Below are positions 61,891 to 64,000 of a stretch of DNA of 64,000 bases, piece after piece (the stretch's first letter is position 1; every line of letters begins with the position of its first letter). Position numbers and translations under genes: made by a program. The notes under the pieces were generated by a model that was not told the DNA's origin, ran no database searches, and saw nothing but the letters and a program-made list of their open reading frames with translations. The stretch is from Streptomyces sp. AJS327. Lineage in GTDB: Bacteria > Actinomycetota > Actinomycetes > Streptomycetales > Streptomycetaceae. The stretch lies in NCBI RefSeq assembly GCF_013450295.1, contig NZ_SKBR01000002.1, positions 124,001 to 188,000 of the forward strand, in the 5' to 3' direction.

Positions 61891-63033
61891 TCAGCGCTCC
61901 CGCCAGTAGGGATCCACATACGGCTCCATGGACTGGCGGACCTCTTCCTGGACCGGGTCCATGAGGGGGCCGGGGGCGTAGTAGCGGGCCCGGGCCTTGC
62001 CGTGGGGAACGAGCCAGCCGCGGGCCACGAGCTCTCGGATGTCGCGAATGGCCTGCTGGTCGCTGAGGTCCGCGTCCTGCTGGTAAACGGTGCGGCGGAC
62101 CTTCGCGTCCGAGAAGGCGGGCAGCAGGGCGTACACCACCCGCTCGTCCAGGCCGGCTGCTGCGACACCTTCGACCAAGTGAGTCCAGGCTCGGGCCATG
62201 ACATCGAAGCGCCGCTGGGCCTGCTGTGCCTGGCGGTGATGCGCTGTCAGGCAGAACCGGATCCAAGGCCGGGTGTCCCGCTTCGGACTCCAATACGGGC
62301 CGCCCACATCCTCCAGGACCTGGTAGTAGGCGTACGTGTTCTGCCCCCGGCCGAGCCACTCCTCGATGGAGGAGAACTCGGGCGGCATCAGAGCCTCGCG
62401 GGAGAACACCAGAGCGGACAGGGCGCGGGACATGCGCCCATTGCCGTCTTTCCACGGGTGGATCTTGACGAGGTTGAGGTGGGCCATGGAGGCGCGGACG
62501 TGGACGGGGGCGTCGAGGTCGCCCTCATTGAGCCAGTCGATGAACTCCGACATCAGAGCGGGAACGTCCGCTTGGTCCGGCGCGGTGTAGGCGGGGACGA
62601 GGGAGTCGTCGGAGCTGGTGACGTAGACAGGTCCGTCGCGCCAGCGGCCGGGGCGCTTGTCGAGGTGGTGGCCCTGGAGCATGAAGTGCAGGCCGTTGAG
62701 CAGGCCGGCGTCGTACCGGAAGTCGTCTCTGGCGTCGGCGAGGGCCTGGATGTAGGTCATGCCGCGCTGGTGGCCCTCCAGCTCGGCACGCGTCTTCTCC
62801 CCGGTCTCCAGCGGTTCCTCACCGGACATGAGGGCTTCCACGTCGTCGACCGTTGCGGCGTACCCCTCGATGGTGTTCGATCCGGCGATTGCGCGGGCGG
62901 TGAGGTTGCGGCGCAGCTGGCGGGTCCAGCGTGGGGTGGCCCGGAGCATGTGGCGTAGGGAGCGGCGCATGCTCTCGATCTCGTCGAGGGCGCGGCGGTC
63001 GTCGGCGTCCAGGGAGGGCGTTACGTACAGCAT
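61891..63033 (-). CDS. Fic-domain protein (class II, N-terminal inhibitory helix) with C-terminal winged helix
   Basis: The 380-residue product has an inhibitory motif SNTIEG (52-57), a Fic core HPWKDGNGRMSR (192-203) with catalytic His192, and a C-terminal winged-helix-like segment (ADLSDQQAIRDIRELVARGWLV). Fic proteins AMP-ylate or otherwise modify target proteins; Glu56 should restrain activity by blocking ATP. The core has Trp where HPF is usual. ATG 63033 is the likely start; the frame continues upstream through the repeat-containing promoter. It lies in the accessory end of the window, next to a kinase. Confidence 0.92.
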   Translation of the reverse strand: MLYVTPSLDADDRRALDEIESMRRSLRHMLRATPRWTRQLRRNLTARAIAGSNTIEGYAATVDDVEALMSGEEPLETGEKTRAELEGHQRGMTYIQALADARDDFRYDAGLLNGLHFMLQGHHLDKRPGRWRDGPVYVTSSDDSLVPAYTAPDQADVPALMSEFIDWLNEGDLDAPVHVRASMAHLNLVKIHPWKDGNGRMSRALSALVFSREALMPPEFSSIEEWLGRGQNTYAYYQVLEDVGGPYWSPKRDTRPWIRFCLTAHHRQAQQAQRRFDVMARAWTHLVEGVAAAGLDERVVYALLPAFSDAKVRRTVYQQDADLSDQQAIRDIRELVARGWLVPHGKARARYYAPGPLMDPVQEEVRQSMEPYVDPYWRER

Positions 63034-63041
63034 GACTCCAT

Positions 63042-63062
63042 GACATGATAATTGTGTCACGC
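63042..63062. promoter_or_regulatory. Inverted repeat TGACA-N9-TGTCA in the Fic promoter
   Basis: TGACATGATAATTGTGTCA (about 63041-63059) has perfect five-base ends and an AT-rich centre, unusual here. On the minus strand it contains TATCAT, which could be the -10, with TTGACG upstream. It may be an autoregulatory operator. Confidence 0.45.
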
Positions 63063-63181
63063 CGTCAACCTGTCGCTGGGGTGATTCCTTACCTTGGGTC
63101 GCAGCTACCTCGTTGCTGCGGGCTTCTGGCCGTGGCGCGCAGCCTCCCGCTCTTCCGCGGCGCAGGTGGTGGGTGTGGGTA

Positions 63182-64000
63182 TCAGCTCGGCCGCCCCGGT
63201 CGTGGAGGTCTTGCCCATGAGCGGACTGGGCGTGCATCCGGTCCCATTGGGTGCCGGAAGGGGCGCAGTGGGTCGACCTCGGCCCAGGGGGTGAGTGCGG
63301 CCGCCGGGGCGCCGCGTTCGGGGAGCCAGGTGGCGAGCCGCTGCCAGACCTCGCCGGCGTGGGCCGGGCGGTCGCTCGGTGCCTTGGAGAGGAGTTCGAG
63401 CACGAGGGTTTCCAGGTCTGAGGGCGTGTCGGGGTGCAGGTCGCGCAGAGGGATCGGCGGCTGGTCGAGGATCAGGCCGGGGAGCATGAGTTCCGAGCGG
63501 TGCTCGAAGACGGGTTCGCCGGTGAGCATCTTGTGGAGCAGGCAGCCGAGTGCGTACAGGTCGGTGCGGTGGTCGACGGGTTTACCCAGGATCTGTTCGG
63601 GTGCCATGCATTCCAGGCTGCCCGGCCGCTCGCCCGTGGTGGTGAGCTTGGTGATGTCGGGTTCGAGGAAGGCGGCCACGCCGAAGTCGAGGACCTTGAC
63701 CACGCCGTCGGTGCGGATGATGACATTGCGGCCCTTGAGGTCGCGATGGACCATGTCGCGGGCGTGCACGGAGCCGAGGACGGAGGCGATCTGCACCCCG
63801 ACCGAAGCAGTTTCCTCGATACTCAGCCGCTCCTGTTCGGCGATCCGGTCCTCGAGGTCGATGCCGGTCACGTACTGCATGACCAGGAAACGTGTGCCGC
63901 ATTCCTCGCCGAGGTCGTAGACGGTGGCGATGCCCGTGTGGTCGAGGCGTGCGGCGGCGCGCGCCTCGCGTCGGAAACGTTCGGCGTCCCGGGCGCGCTG
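63182..64000 (-). CDS. Ser/Thr protein kinase, N-terminus beyond the window edge
   Basis: The frame is open to 64000, the last base, and the upstream residues (RFRREARAAARLDHTGIATVYDLG) are kinase-like, so the ATP lysine and glycine loop lie outside. Readable: the HRDLKGRN catalytic loop, VLDFGVAAFLEP, the SLECMAPEQ activation end, and RTDLYALGCLLHKMLTG. After the kinase fold only about 45 Arg/Pro-rich residues follow before the stop at 63182. No membrane segment or PASTA domain is present. It is 148 bases upstream of the Fic gene on the same strand and may be its partner. Confidence 0.9.
   Translation of the reverse strand, partial: QRARDAERFRREARAAARLDHTGIATVYDLGEECGTRFLVMQYVTGIDLEDRIAEQERLSIEETASVGVQIASVLGSVHARDMVHRDLKGRNVIIRTDGVVKVLDFGVAAFLEPDITKLTTTGERPGSLECMAPEQILGKPVDHRTDLYALGCLLHKMLTGEPVFEHRSELMLPGLILDQPPIPLRDLHPDTPSDLETLVLELLSKAPSDRPAHAGEVWQRLATWLPERGAPAAALTPWAEVDPLRPFRHPMGPDARPVRSWARPPRPGRPS

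Overview
The window is high-GC, gene-dense DNA from a Streptomyces-type actinomycete. Pointers are the GTG and TTG starts, a WhiB-family regulator, an OxyR/AhpCD locus, secreted serine proteases, a DasR-type operator at a chitinase gene, and many SpoIIE/LuxR/histidine-kinase proteins. No tRNA, rRNA, CRISPR array or transposase was seen. Species cannot be fixed from sequence alone.

Layout. 1-6.7 kb: the end of a RidA protein, a GntP-type gluconate permease, a secreted serine protease converging on a secreted GH18 chitinase, and an Nramp-like transporter lacking the canonical metal-binding motifs. 6.9-8.9 kb: a multi-membrane protein with an internal pilin-type processing motif, a small overlapping ORF and a lipoprotein. 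9.3-21.8 kb: a Tad/Flp pilus locus (zinc-ribbon protein, CpaB, CpaE/TadZ, two TadE-like pseudopilins, TadA, TadB, TadC, an embedded histidine kinase and response regulator, Flp pilin, TadG-like protein, lipoprotein, OmpA-domain protein). The likely prepilin peptidase (A24 family) lies apart at 26.2 kb. 22-28.6 kb: a PAP2-lipid kinase fusion, a trypsin, DUF192 and an aldo-keto reductase.

28.7-61.7 kb is a housekeeping block. By my recollection its order follows the Mycobacterium tuberculosis segment Rv1086-Rv1112: Z-isoprenyl synthase, PIN-PhoH, AI-2E family transporter, fumarase, GlpX, DUF4245, XseB/XseA, IspH, DUF6542 and YchF. Interspersed are a lytic transglycosylase with a long structured leader, an SPFH/RHH pair, divergent oxyR and ahpCD, a SpoIIE phosphatase, a methyltransferase, DUF402, a second (Fe-S) fumarase and a WhiB-like protein. 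After the YchF terminator comes an accessory-looking end: spaced direct repeats, a Fic protein and a truncated-at-window-edge Ser/Thr kinase.

Cross-cutting signals. Eight genes, most without a ribosome binding site, have a TAnnnT hexamer 6-7 bases before their start codon, the layout of leaderless transcripts. Several intergenic gaps hold degenerate or exact short tandem repeats. The most unusual items are the internal class III prepilin motif at 6.9-8.2 kb, the Tad locus with its own two-component system and OmpA/Excalibur-like surface proteins, the 11-bp tandem repeat ahead of it, and the structured leader at 31.6-31.9 kb.
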